A DNA stretch of 64,000 bases, taken from assembly GCA_032251435.1 (NCBI GenBank), contig JAVVEH010000001.1, positions 124,001 to 188,000 of the forward strand. The letters are read 5' to 3'. Positions within the stretch are counted from its first letter, which is position 1, and every line of letters begins with the position of its first letter. The DNA is from JAVVEH01 sp032251435. Its GTDB lineage: Bacteria; Verrucomicrobiota; Lentisphaeria; Oligosphaerales; MVZH01. The notes below the pieces were generated by a model that was not told where the DNA came from, ran no database searches, and worked only from the letters and a program-made list of their open reading frames with translations. Position numbers and translations under genes: made by a program. Positions 52,041-61,163 of this stretch are shown here, piece by piece.

Positions 52041-53330
52041 CTAGAAATCGTCTTCCGTGAGTGCCCCATCATCTAATCGCTCGGCCAGGCTGGTGTATTT
52101 GGATCTGTTAAGCAGATAGTCCTGAAAACAGAACCAGGCAATGTGATAGCAATCCTTCCTGAGTAACTCAACGTCCTGGGTAACGGAAAGGATTGTTTCG
52201 TGGCACTTGAACATTCTTCCGAGCATCGGCTCGAGGATCTGGTTACAATGGTTCAAATAGTCGTAAACATCGGCGAGTTTGGTGGGGATCTTGTACCCGC
52301 CCTTCGTTGTGCTGGCAATGATCAACCTGCCTCTCGAGCGTAGATACGGGACGATGGCACGGGTCACATATTTTGTGTCGAATTCGGGTTCGCGGTAGAA
52401 GGTCTCGTTCAGCCAGGTGGCAATGTGGTGGGTCTGCACGTAGGAATCGTCAGAATCATAGACAAAATGATCACGCAGTATCCGCAGAAAGAACAGGCGA
52501 TGAGCCATGCTCTCATCGTCGGTCCCTGCGTTCTCGTCGAGGAAGCTTTCTGCCGCTTTGAAGCAATGGTCTGCGACGATGGCATTGTGCTTCTCTTCCT
52601 CAGAGGCATTCTCGCCCGTGTAGAACAGGTTCCTTGCCTCTCTGGGGAAGAATTCAACCCGTGGTTTCATCGATGTGAGAAGACCCTCCATTTGGGCGAC
52701 CTGATCCAGTTGCTTGCCTGGCTCGTGGCATCGGGCAAAAGCTCCAGCAAAAAGGTCAGCAAGTTGGACAAGCACGTCATCCATGGAATCCCTAAATGTG
52801 AATTCCTGCAAGCAACCCTCGGCGTGGGCAAATAGCGGCAAGTCTTGCTTTCCTTCAACGTACTTCCGGAAGCCTTGCATGAACTCCTCATGTCCTTGCA
52901 TGTCGGCAACGATGCTTAGGCTCGGATATTGCCTATATAGGTGATCGTAAAGCAATCCATAGAGGTATTTGTAAAACTGTTGTTTGCTCCCGGTTACGCC
53001 AGCACCGTAGAGGCGCCTTTTGTCAACTACCAAAACCCAAAGCGATACGGGTAGTTGCGTGAGGCGCAGACATACCTCGAGCCACTTCTGTCCGTCGCTG
53101 GCAAGTATCTTACTCTTCATCTCCCTGTTCTGGAACCACTTGCTCTTCTGGAGCCGAACAGCTACAGCCCTCAGTTCATCCAGGCCCTCAGCGGGACAAA
53201 GAACTGCTGCAACAATAAAGCGTTCAGATACGTCGGGTTTGGCAAAATCAAAGCCAAATTGGCCGAACTCATCGACGAAGGCGTGCATGTGTCTCTGCGA
53301 TGGCATCGGGCTATCCAGCGCTCCCTCCAT
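52041..53330 (-). CDS. DUF3800 domain protein
   Basis: A 429-residue protein. The N-terminus has HAFVDEFGQFGFDF, the variant of the DUF3800 YIDESG motif, and the middle has DDVLVQLADLFAGAFARC, the second family motif; together they form the acidic, RNase-H-like putative nuclease core. About 200 further residues (FFLRILRDHFVYDSDD to the C-terminus) are helical, possibly winged-helix (YVTRAIVPYLRSRGRLIIAS), and unassigned. The start at 53330 follows AGGAG and overlaps the hsdS end by 20 bases; the longer open frame upstream is the antisense-frame shadow of hsdS. DUF3800 proteins often sit in defence loci. Confidence 0.75.
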   Translation of the reverse strand: MEGALDSPMPSQRHMHAFVDEFGQFGFDFAKPDVSERFIVAAVLCPAEGLDELRAVAVRLQKSKWFQNREMKSKILASDGQKWLEVCLRLTQLPVSLWVLVVDKRRLYGAGVTGSKQQFYKYLYGLLYDHLYRQYPSLSIVADMQGHEEFMQGFRKYVEGKQDLPLFAHAEGCLQEFTFRDSMDDVLVQLADLFAGAFARCHEPGKQLDQVAQMEGLLTSMKPRVEFFPREARNLFYTGENASEEEKHNAIVADHCFKAAESFLDENAGTDDESMAHRLFFLRILRDHFVYDSDDSYVQTHHIATWLNETFYREPEFDTKYVTRAIVPYLRSRGRLIIASTTKGGYKIPTKLADVYDYLNHCNQILEPMLGRMFKCHETILSVTQDVELLRKDCYHIAWFCFQDYLLNRSKYTSLAERLDDGALTEDDF

Positions 53331-54642
53331 TACTCTCCTGCCCAAACACCTCCTGGAGAATCGTGGTGGAGAGAGATTGGGCGTGGGCTTCGGCTTTGTC
53401 GATCTCGGCGGCGAGCTGGTCGCAAAGCGCCAGTTTGGCTTGCACTCGCTCGACGATGGCACGCTGCTCGGAAAGGGGTGCAATTGGTGTCGGAAACGTC
53501 TCCAACCGATTCTTTGGAAGCCCTTCACGGCCTGCCCCTGTAACTGATTCAAAAATCATTTTCTGCCCATAGATGGACAGCAATACCTTGTGCAAGAAGT
53601 CAGCCGAAACAGCAATAGGCCTGACTATGCACACATGCTGACTTACGTTGGCTTGCCCAAAGCCCGAGCAGACAACAGCACAACGGCCGAGTGAGGCCCC
53701 GGTAATGTTAAGCAGTACGTCTTCTGGAAGAACATGTGTGCCTTTCATTCTCTGGTGGGTCTCACTGCCGATTAATGCAATATCATCGTCAACAATACCA
53801 AAGTTCTGAATATTCTGAGATCGCAGGAAGGGGACCCCATGCCTTTTGTAGACTGATTTCCCCCCACGTGGGGTACTGCCTGACCCAATTTTCTCGCACA
53901 GATCAACCAACCGACACCACGCCCATCCTTCGGGCAGCAGGAACGGTATTTCATCGGGGCGGATGGGAAGCAGCGGTTTCTGCTTGCGAATCTGGCCGTC
54001 CTTGACCAGTCGGTCTTTTTCGGCGGCGATGCGTTCGAGCAATTCCGAGGCGGGCTCGATGTCGGGGTGTTGCTTCCTCCAATCGGCGGTCAGTTTGCCT
54101 TCGATGGCTTCCTGGAGGATGGCCTGGCGGAGTTTTTCGAGCAGGGCTTTCTGGCGGGTGATTTCGGTAAGGACATCGGTCTGCCGAGCGACGACCCCTT
54201 CCATCATTGCCACCAAGCTCTCTTGTTCCGACATCGGTGGCACGGGGACTCTGACGGTGGCAATTCGCTTCATGGGCAGACTGACATTGGCCATGCCTTT
54301 CATCAATGGCACCAGAACGACCTCTTTCATCAGGTCGAGATAGTGGTAGAGATACTGGGCGCTGACCTCATTGGGGTTCTTAGGGATGACAGCGCATAGG
54401 ATTGAGCCCAAGGCAAATTTGCCTTCCTGATAATGGATGCGCTTCAGACTGGCATGTCCGTGCCCGGTCGAGGAAACCAAAGGAATGATCACGGCTGCCG
54501 CGTCGAACTGATAATCGGTATGGCTCCTGCGCTCCTCCGCGAGCGTGACCATAGGATACTGACCGGGCACTGCTTTGGTAATGCCAATACACCCCTTGGT
54601 GAGGGTGCAAATTTCGCTGAGTTTCACCCATCGCCACGCCAT
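53311..54642 (-). CDS. hsdS: Type I restriction-modification specificity subunit
   Basis: A 443-residue HsdS with two target-recognition domains separated by conserved helices. TRD1 occupies about residues 1-140. The central helix is QKALLEKLRQAILQEAIEGK. TRD2 starts at WAWCRLVDLCEKIGSGSTPRGG and runs to RLETFPTPIAPLSEQRAIVE, then the distal helix AKLALCDQLAAEIDKAEAHA. It sets the bipartite DNA target of the HsdM/HsdR complex; the target cannot be read from sequence. Its ATG overlaps the DUF1016 stop as TGATG. Confidence 0.9.
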   Translation of the reverse strand: MAWRWVKLSEICTLTKGCIGITKAVPGQYPMVTLAEERRSHTDYQFDAAAVIIPLVSSTGHGHASLKRIHYQEGKFALGSILCAVIPKNPNEVSAQYLYHYLDLMKEVVLVPLMKGMANVSLPMKRIATVRVPVPPMSEQESLVAMMEGVVARQTDVLTEITRQKALLEKLRQAILQEAIEGKLTADWRKQHPDIEPASELLERIAAEKDRLVKDGQIRKQKPLLPIRPDEIPFLLPEGWAWCRLVDLCEKIGSGSTPRGGKSVYKRHGVPFLRSQNIQNFGIVDDDIALIGSETHQRMKGTHVLPEDVLLNITGASLGRCAVVCSGFGQANVSQHVCIVRPIAVSADFLHKVLLSIYGQKMIFESVTGAGREGLPKNRLETFPTPIAPLSEQRAIVERVQAKLALCDQLAAEIDKAEAHAQSLSTTILQEVFGQESNGGSAG

Positions 54643-55841
54643 CAGTCCTCCTCCCCACCGGCTTCGATTGGTTTTCTTTCGGCCATGGCGGCCTCGATAA
54701 GCTTGCGTTCGCGCTGGATTTCGCGCTGGAGCTGTTCTTCGGTGGGCAGGTTGGGCAGGTATTTAGAGGCGAAGATCTGCTTCCGGTCATTGAGCACGGA
54801 GTAACGGGCCACGGTGTCGCATTTTTCCGTGCACAGAATGAGTCCGATGCTCGGGTTGTCGTCGGGGGCGGCAAAAAGCCCGTCAAACATGCGGACGTAG
54901 CCGTCCATCTGGCCCACGTCTCCGTGTGTGATTTTGCCGATTTTAAGGTCGATCAGAAGATAGAATTTCAACCGGCAGTGATAGAAGACCAGATCAATGA
55001 AGCGGTCGTCTTCGTCGATGCGGATATGTTTTTGGCGGGCGACGAAAGCGAAACCGGTCCCCAGTTCCAGAAGGAAACGCTGCAAATGTGTGATAATGGC
55101 CCGCTCAACATCGGATTCGCGCACGTCGGCGAAGTTGGGATAGCCGAGAAATTCCAGAACGTAGGGGTTCTTGAGAATTTCGGTCGGAGAAGGCGGCGTT
55201 TTTTGCAACCGCCGCCCTTCCGCGATCATTTTTGCCGGTTGCTGAGCGTGCAGGGAGCGTTCGTAATACTGCGTATGCACCTGCCGTTCCAAAGTCCGTT
55301 TACTCCAACCGCCTTCGCTGGCTTCACGCTCGTAGAAATCGCGGGCCTCCACGTTCTCGACGGCCATTAATACGCGATAATGGGACCAGGACAGTTGCGA
55401 GCAAAAACCTTGCGCGAATTCTCCACCCGCTGAGTGGAGAATCCTGTAATCCCCTGATATATCGCCTTTGGCCCGACTAATGTGCAATTCTCCACCCATT
55501 GGGTGGGGAATCTCCATGCGGTGCTCGTAGGCCAAGTAAAACTGCCGGAAATACCACAAGTTGGATGTGGAGAAACCCTTGCCGTATCTGGTGCGGAGTT
55601 GAATGGACAGATCTTCAATGACCTGCTTTCCATACTCCGCCCGCTCTTCGCCGTCCTGTAGCTCCTGCACAATTTCGCGCCCGATCAGCCAGTAGGCCAT
55701 GACCATGTTGGTATTGACGGTGCGAACCACGTTGCCGCGGGCCTGTTCGAGGATGGAGACGACGCGGTCGAACAACGGGCGCTCCGCTGCTATCTGCATT
55801 CCTTGCGCCTTCGCGCCTTTGTGTGTGTCACCTTTTTTCAT
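54642..55841 (-). CDS. DUF1016 (YhcG-type) PD-(D/E)XK nuclease
   Basis: A 399-residue protein of the DUF1016/YhcG family. The N-terminal domain has VNTNMVMAYWLIGREIVQEL and YGKGFSTSNLWYFRQFYLAY. The C-terminal PD-(D/E)XK nuclease-like domain has FAFVARQKHIRIDEDDRFIDLVFYH, then FYLLIDLKIGKITHGDVGQMD with the DXK motif. Between LAYEHRM and LSWSHYRVL, about 35 residues are encoded by paired palindromes (55418-55511) and look like an in-frame repeat insertion. The start at 55841 overlaps the hsdM stop (TGATG), and its own stop overlaps hsdS the same way. Such embedding in type I operons is known; the role may be an extra nuclease or structural. Confidence 0.88.
   Translation of the reverse strand: MKKGDTHKGAKAQGMQIAAERPLFDRVVSILEQARGNVVRTVNTNMVMAYWLIGREIVQELQDGEERAEYGKQVIEDLSIQLRTRYGKGFSTSNLWYFRQFYLAYEHRMEIPHPMGGELHISRAKGDISGDYRILHSAGGEFAQGFCSQLSWSHYRVLMAVENVEARDFYEREASEGGWSKRTLERQVHTQYYERSLHAQQPAKMIAEGRRLQKTPPSPTEILKNPYVLEFLGYPNFADVRESDVERAIITHLQRFLLELGTGFAFVARQKHIRIDEDDRFIDLVFYHCRLKFYLLIDLKIGKITHGDVGQMDGYVRMFDGLFAAPDDNPSIGLILCTEKCDTVARYSVLNDRKQIFASKYLPNLPTEEQLQREIQRERKLIEAAMAERKPIEAGGEED
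55418..55511. repeat. Paired palindromes in frame inside the DUF1016 gene
   Basis: ATTCTCCAC (55418-55426) pairs with GTGGAGAAT (55434-55442); ATTCTCCACCC (55487-55497) pairs with GGGTGGGGAAT (55501-55511, one mismatch). Both share the same core, so they are two units of one repeat family, about 70 bases apart. Confidence 0.7.
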
Positions 55842-57259
55842 CACGATGCCCTTCCGAGTCGCTTCAGAAGATCGGCGCACCTGTCAAACGATTTTGCGAG
55901 CAGCGCAATGAGTTCGTCGCTGGAATGCTGGATCTCCTCCTCCTGGCGGTGCGGATTCTTGATGTCGAGATCGTAGCCGCGTTTTGCGATCTCCGCAATC
56001 GGGACTTTCCAGGCGACCTCGGATTCCCCGCGTTCTGGCCACCAGGCTTTTTCGGCGGCGAATTCGGCAATGTCGATCGGCTTGGTTTTAGAATAGGACT
56101 TGCGGTCTTCGGGCACCCGGTGCTCGTAATACCAGACTTCCTTGGTGGGCGTGCCCTTTACGAAGAAACACAGGTTGGTGGCGACGGCGGCGTAGGGTTT
56201 GAAGACGCTATTGGGCAGGCGGACAATGGTGTGCAGGTTGCAGTCGGTCAACCATTTCTCGCGGACGCGCTGCTTGACACCATCGCCGGTAAGGGAGCCA
56301 TCGGGTAGGACAATGGCGGCGCGACCGCGGTCTTTGAGCAGGTGGATCATCAGCACCAGGAACAGGTCGGCCGATTCCTTGGTGCGGAAATTCCGGGGAA
56401 AGTTGCTTTCGTTGCTGTTGGCGACGATGCCACCAAACGGAGGATTGGCGAGGATGATGTCGACCCGGTCGGACTGCTTGTACGAGGTCAGCGGCCTGGC
56501 CAGCGAATCGTCGTAGAGCAGGTTGGGCACTTCGACATCGTGGAGGATCAGATTGGTGGTGGCCAGCAGGTAGGGAAGCGGCTTGTATTCCCAACCGGTG
56601 AGATTGGCCTGGATCGCCTGCCGGTCCTGGACATTGTTGGCCTGCAATCTGAGGTGTTCGATAACACAGGTCAGGAATCCGCCCGTTCCGCAGGCCGGAT
56701 CGAGAACTTTATCCCCCAGTTGGGGATCGACCATGTCGGTGAGGAACTGGGTCACGGCCCGCGGCGTATAGAATTCGCCGCTTTTACCGGCGCTCTGAAG
56801 CTCTTTCAGGATGCCTTCGTAGATGTCGCCGAACAGATGCCGGTCACCGGCGATATTGAAATCGATCTCGTTGAGTTTGTTGAGCACCTGCCGGATCAAG
56901 GTGCCGGATTTCATGTAGTTGTTGTTGCCCTCGAACACTTCGCGGACGATGAGCGCCCGGCGGTTGCCGGCCACGACCGCGATGTCGCGCAAGGCCGGAA
57001 AAAGCTGTTGATCGACGAAGGCGAGCAGTTCATCGCCGGTCATGCCTTCGTCGTCCCCGGCCCAGGCATCCCAGTGAAGTTCTTCGGGGATGGGGGAGAC
57101 ATAGGCGTCGTCAAGCAGTTCAAGTTCCTTGTCCTTGTCGGAGAATATCTTGAGAAACAGCATCCAGCCAAGCTGTTCGATGCGCTGGGCATCGCCGTTG
57201 AGCCCGGTGTCCTGCCACATGATGTTGCGGATGGCTTTGATGACGCTTTGTACAGACAT
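55841..57259 (-). CDS. hsdM: Type I restriction-modification DNA methyltransferase
   Basis: A 472-residue N6-adenine methyltransferase. The N-terminal helical HsdM domain ends in GEFYTPRAVTQFLTDMV. SAM motif I is VLDPACGTGGFL near residue 187 and the catalytic motif IV is ILANPPFGG near 270. GRAAIVLPDGSL follows. It methylates both half-sites together with HsdS and supplies self-protection. The start has AGGA upstream and lies nine bases after hsdR. Confidence 0.95.
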   Translation of the reverse strand: MSVQSVIKAIRNIMWQDTGLNGDAQRIEQLGWMLFLKIFSDKDKELELLDDAYVSPIPEELHWDAWAGDDEGMTGDELLAFVDQQLFPALRDIAVVAGNRRALIVREVFEGNNNYMKSGTLIRQVLNKLNEIDFNIAGDRHLFGDIYEGILKELQSAGKSGEFYTPRAVTQFLTDMVDPQLGDKVLDPACGTGGFLTCVIEHLRLQANNVQDRQAIQANLTGWEYKPLPYLLATTNLILHDVEVPNLLYDDSLARPLTSYKQSDRVDIILANPPFGGIVANSNESNFPRNFRTKESADLFLVLMIHLLKDRGRAAIVLPDGSLTGDGVKQRVREKWLTDCNLHTIVRLPNSVFKPYAAVATNLCFFVKGTPTKEVWYYEHRVPEDRKSYSKTKPIDIAEFAAEKAWWPERGESEVAWKVPIAEIAKRGYDLDIKNPHRQEEEIQHSSDELIALLAKSFDRCADLLKRLGRAS

Positions 57260-57268
57260 ATCTCATTC

Positions 57269-59665
57269 CTAGGCCACAGCGGGCTGATAAAGTTCATTTT
57301 CCAATTGCCGGACAGCGGCCAGGTAGGCTTTCTTGCCGCCAAACGCCTTGACAATCTCATGGGGTGAACCGAAAGTTTCGAACGGCTGCACCTTGAGAAT
57401 CTCCAGGGATTCGACATTTTCGATACCTTCGTCGGCATATTTGTCGAGAAGTTTGCCCAGCACGGCTCTGGCGGTTTCACCGTACTTGGCGAAGCAGTCC
57501 CGTTTCTTCACCTTTTCCGCCCGTTCACGCCGGGTCAGGGGCGGCTGGTCGTAAGCCACATGGCAGATGATATCGAACAGATCCAACTCGCGATTGACAG
57601 CGTTACGCAGCTCTTCAACAAGGATCCCTTCGTTTTCGAGTTCCTCGACGATGGCGGCTTTGCGGTCGGCTTTGCACCAGTGATTGAGAAAATCATCCAG
57701 ACTGGTATATTCACCAAGAATCTGGCCACGGGTGTAGTCTTTAAGGCTGGTGGTGATCGGCTTGCCATTGGTGTCGAAATACAATTCCCGCGTGACCAGG
57801 GCGGTCACATCAACACCATTGACGAACACCTTGGGCCTGGGGCCGTCATCGGTGTCCTCGCCAATGGGCAGGTATGGCGGGTCAGCGGGTTCCCCGTAGA
57901 TATCTGGTTGATCGTCGCCATCCGGCCCGGTATCCGGCACCGTTTCCGCTTCTTCCTCGGCCTCGATCGCCGAGAGATCTTCCGCTTCGCCAGCAACCTT
58001 GATTTTTACCGGGTCGCCGTCAAAATCGGAATCGGCAAAAAGATCGGTGACATTCCGAAAATCGATGATGGTGAAATAGCGCTTGCCGTATTCCTCGTTG
58101 ATGCGGGTTCCGCGGCCGATAATCTGCTTGAATTCGGTCATTGACTGGATGTTGCTGTCCAAGACGATAACCTTGCAGGTCTGGGCGTCGATCCCGGTGG
58201 TCATCAGTTTTGACGTGGTTGCGATGACCGGATAGGTCTCTTCGGGATTGGTGAAGTTGTCAAGCTCACGTTTGCCCTCATTGTCATCCCCGGTGATTTT
58301 CATCACATACTTCGGGTTGGCTTTGACCAGGTCAATGTTTTCGTTGACTATAGCCCGCCGCATGCCGTCAGCATGTTCGATATCCACGCAGAAGGCAATC
58401 GTCTTGGAAAAGGGATCGCTGCCGCGCAGGAATTCCGTCACTTTCTTCGCCACGGCCACCCGACGGTCTTCAACAACCAAAGTCCGGTCAAAATCGGAAC
58501 GGTTGTAGACGCGGTCCTCCACCGGCTGCCCATTTTTGTCCAGATAGCCTTTGGGTGGACGCCAGCCCTCCAGATCGACATTCAACCCCACGCGAATGAC
58601 CCGGTATGGGGCAAGAAAGCCGTCCTCGATGCCCTGCCGCAGGGAATACGTGTAAATTGGATCCCCAAAATACTCCATATTCGAGATTTCCGTGGTTTCT
58701 TTCGGAGTGGCGGTGAGACCAATATGGGTGGCGCTCTTGTAATGCTCAAGAATCCGCCGCCAGGTGCTGTCGGCGCGGGCACTGCCACGATGACATTCGT
58801 CCACAACCACCAGATCGAAGAAATCCGGTGAGAACTCACGGAAGATATCCTGCTCCGGTTCGCTGCCGCTAAGTCCCTGATAAAGCGCCAGGTAGATTTC
58901 ATACGACTTGTCCACCCGATGATTCTGGACAACCGTCATCTTGTCCCGAAAATGGCGAAAATCCCCCCGGCGTGTCTGGTCGATCAAGGCATTCCGGTCC
59001 GCCAGGAATAGAATGCGTTTCTTGACACCGGCCTTCCAGAGCCGATAAATGATCTGAAATGCCGTGTAGGTTTTGCCGGTCCCGGTGGCCATGACAAGAA
59101 AAATGCGGTTTTCCGCCTTGGCAATCGCTTCCACTGTCCGGTTGATGGCAATCTGCTGGTAATAGCGGGGCTCACGACCGGATGCATCGACATAGTAGTC
59201 CTGCCGGACAATCCTTTCCTGTTGGGATGTGGCAATCCCCTTGAAAGACTTATACTTCTCCCACAGTACCTGGGGTGAAGGGAAATCGTCAAGAGCAAGT
59301 TCCGTTTCGATGCGGCTTCCAGCCGTTCGATCATGGAAAATAAAACCATCGCCATTGCTGGAGAATACAAAAGGAAGATCAAGAATCCGAGCGTATTCAA
59401 GCGCCTGTTGCAACCCCGCGCCCACCGAATGCGTATTGTCTTTCGCTTCAATGACGGCAATGGGGATATTCGGACGATAGTAAAGGATGTAATCGGCACG
59501 TCTGCGGGGGCCGCGCTTTGTCAGGCGTCCCCGCACATGAATGCGTCCATCGGTGAACGAGACCTCCTCACGAATCTGCGCATTCAGATCCCATCCCGCC
59601 TTCTTGATATTCGGCATGATGAACTTGGTGCAGATATCGCGTTCGCTGAGATTTCTTTTGTCCAA
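57269..59665 (-). CDS. hsdR: Type I restriction enzyme, motor/nuclease subunit
   Basis: A 798-residue HsdR of the shorter EcoEI-like class. The N-terminal PD-(D/E)XK nuclease reads RADYILYY then PIAVIEAKD. The superfamily 2 translocase has Walker A VMATGTGKTYTAFQI (about residue 192), DEAD-like VVDECHRGS, GLTATPKE and motif VI IIGRGTRINEE. The C-terminal part has an acidic linker and the helical HsdM-binding region (EDLSAIEAEEEAETV onwards). It begins at a TTG with AAGGA seven bases upstream; no ATG fits. It is the first gene of the six-gene restriction operon. Confidence 0.94.
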   Translation of the reverse strand: MDKRNLSERDICTKFIMPNIKKAGWDLNAQIREEVSFTDGRIHVRGRLTKRGPRRRADYILYYRPNIPIAVIEAKDNTHSVGAGLQQALEYARILDLPFVFSSNGDGFIFHDRTAGSRIETELALDDFPSPQVLWEKYKSFKGIATSQQERIVRQDYYVDASGREPRYYQQIAINRTVEAIAKAENRIFLVMATGTGKTYTAFQIIYRLWKAGVKKRILFLADRNALIDQTRRGDFRHFRDKMTVVQNHRVDKSYEIYLALYQGLSGSEPEQDIFREFSPDFFDLVVVDECHRGSARADSTWRRILEHYKSATHIGLTATPKETTEISNMEYFGDPIYTYSLRQGIEDGFLAPYRVIRVGLNVDLEGWRPPKGYLDKNGQPVEDRVYNRSDFDRTLVVEDRRVAVAKKVTEFLRGSDPFSKTIAFCVDIEHADGMRRAIVNENIDLVKANPKYVMKITGDDNEGKRELDNFTNPEETYPVIATTSKLMTTGIDAQTCKVIVLDSNIQSMTEFKQIIGRGTRINEEYGKRYFTIIDFRNVTDLFADSDFDGDPVKIKVAGEAEDLSAIEAEEEAETVPDTGPDGDDQPDIYGEPADPPYLPIGEDTDDGPRPKVFVNGVDVTALVTRELYFDTNGKPITTSLKDYTRGQILGEYTSLDDFLNHWCKADRKAAIVEELENEGILVEELRNAVNRELDLFDIICHVAYDQPPLTRRERAEKVKKRDCFAKYGETARAVLGKLLDKYADEGIENVESLEILKVQPFETFGSPHEIVKAFGGKKAYLAAVRQLENELYQPAVA

Positions 59666-59712
59666 TTGCCGATCCTTAAATGAATAGCTGAATTACTTAG
59701 GATTGCTTATGA

Positions 59713-59964
59713 TTACCTATTTCCAGGGGCAGATATAATGGCGTATGGCGGGAACCGGAGCCCCATACGGTCAGAATTTGAGGTAACAAATTGTGACCTA
59801 TAATCCTCGGATTCATCCTTGCTGAGCTTAAACATGAAATCTTCGGGAAAGCGGTCGGCCCTGTCCAATCCCCAATGCCGGACTGGGTTCCTGTAGAGGA
59901 AATTGCGAATAGGATGTTCGAAAAACTGGTTTTCCATCACGCCTTCATTCGTCTGTGTCGACAT
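59713..59964 (-). pseudogene. ORF6N-domain protein fragment
   Basis: The stretch ADRFPEDFMFKLSKDESEDYRSQ-FVTSNSDRMGLR-PPYA matches the middle of ORF6N (KilA-N-associated) phage-type regulators. The expected N-terminal half and the C-terminal remainder are absent, and the preceding residues (HPIRNFLYRNPVRHWGL) do not belong to the family. A broken phage or mobile-element gene at the upstream edge of the restriction operon. Confidence 0.6.
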
Positions 59965-60290
59965 TGCTCCTCACAATGCATCCCGAAAAATCAAACCGGA
60001 AAGCTTCCACAAAACAGTTTTTCACAAAGCGGTTCCGCGGATGACTATTCCTCTGGTACTGAAAGCACTGGGGTCACTTGAATTTAACGGTCAACCGAGG
60101 GCTTACAAGCACAGCGTAAGAAAAAAGGTAATGCGTCACTTATTTTGGGGAGAACCGCGATTCACGCATAAATACTTAGTCCTATCTGTGTCCAAATGCG
60201 GGTTTGGAAGCAGCAGCACTGGCGATATTCAGCCTCATATAGCCTATCATCCGATTTGCCATCCCCTATGCAGGGCGTATTATAAACATC
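59965..60290. other. Intergenic region before the radical SAM gene
   Basis: Relatively AT-rich sequence with no supported gene. It ends in the promoter at 60256-60283. It may be part of the accessory insert, as it lies between the ORF6N remnant and core-type genes. Confidence 0.4.
60256..60283 (+). promoter_or_regulatory. Promoter placing the start at the radical SAM ATG
   Basis: TTGCCA (60256-60261) and TATTAT (60278-60283) with a 16-base spacer. The expected transcription start is within a base or two of the ATG at 60291. Confidence 0.5.
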
Positions 60291-61163
60291 ATGTCAACAT
60301 TTAATCACACCACCCGCGTGTTCCGCCCGCCAGCTGAGGGAAACAGTCTGATCCTCCAATTAGCGACGGGCTGTCCCCACAACACCTGCCGTTTCTGCGG
60401 CATGTACAAGGGCATCCCTTACCACGAACCCGATGTTGACGACATGATCGCCACCATTCGGGACGCGGCCAGGCGTTTCCCGGAGGAGAGGCGTCTGTTT
60501 CTCGCCGACGGGGACATCATGAGTCTGCCCTTTGAAAAATTGCGGGCGGTGTTCACGGCCTGCTGTGATTTTTTTCCCCGTGTCTCGCGGATAAGTCTCT
60601 ATGCGAACGGCTCCTCCCTGGCGGAAAAAACACCCGATCAATTCCGCGCGCTCCGCGCGCTCAAATTGGCGATCGCCTACGTGGGCCTTGAAACAGGTGA
60701 TGACACCCTTCTCCGGGCCGTCGGCAAACATGAAACCGCGGCCGCCGCGGTTCAAGGTGTCCGCGATCTACAGGAAACAGGGGCTAAAGCCTCGGTGATG
60801 GTGTTGCTGGGGTTGGGAGGCAAAGCCGGTTCAAAAACCCACATCACGAAAACAATTGACGTGGTGAACCGGATGCGGCCCCGACTGCTCTCGGCGCTCC
60901 GATTGGTGGACGTGCCCGGCCTGACCATGCATGAGGAATATGAAACGATTTCCGAATACGATTCCATCCGCGAACTGCGGGATCTCATCGCCGGCTTGAA
61001 TCTGCCGGGCACTGTCTTCACCGCCAATCATGTCTCCATCCCTTTTCCGGTCAAAGGGCGGCTCCCCAAGGATAAAAACGCATTGACCGACGCGTTAAGC
61101 CGACTCATGACGACCGGGTGTCTGGACACCCGCGGACCCGGCCGGTTACCCGGATATTTGTAG
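60291..61163 (+). CDS. Radical SAM protein (CX4CX2C type)
   Basis: A 290-residue radical SAM protein. LILQLATGCPHNTCRFCGMYKG carries the Fe-S cysteines, spaced CX4CX2C, with GCxHNxCxFCxMY as found in a widespread uncharacterised radical SAM family. LFLADGDIMSLP, ISLYANGSSL, AYVGLETGDDTLLRAVGK and VMVLLGLGGK follow the Elp3/MiaB-like barrel order. There is no extra Fe-S or B12 domain. The substrate is unknown. The ATG has no Shine-Dalgarno and coincides with the predicted transcription start, so the mRNA may be leaderless. Confidence 0.8.
   Translation: MSTFNHTTRVFRPPAEGNSLILQLATGCPHNTCRFCGMYKGIPYHEPDVDDMIATIRDAARRFPEERRLFLADGDIMSLPFEKLRAVFTACCDFFPRVSRISLYANGSSLAEKTPDQFRALRALKLAIAYVGLETGDDTLLRAVGKHETAAAAVQGVRDLQETGAKASVMVLLGLGGKAGSKTHITKTIDVVNRMRPRLLSALRLVDVPGLTMHEEYETISEYDSIRELRDLIAGLNLPGTVFTANHVSIPFPVKGRLPKDKNALTDALSRLMTTGCLDTRGPGRLPGYL

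Noticed and set aside
53331..53552. N-terminal extension of the DUF3800 gene
   Set aside because: It overlaps the 3' part of hsdS in another frame and is Ser/Pro/Arg-rich shadow sequence; AGGAG precedes the ATG at 53330.
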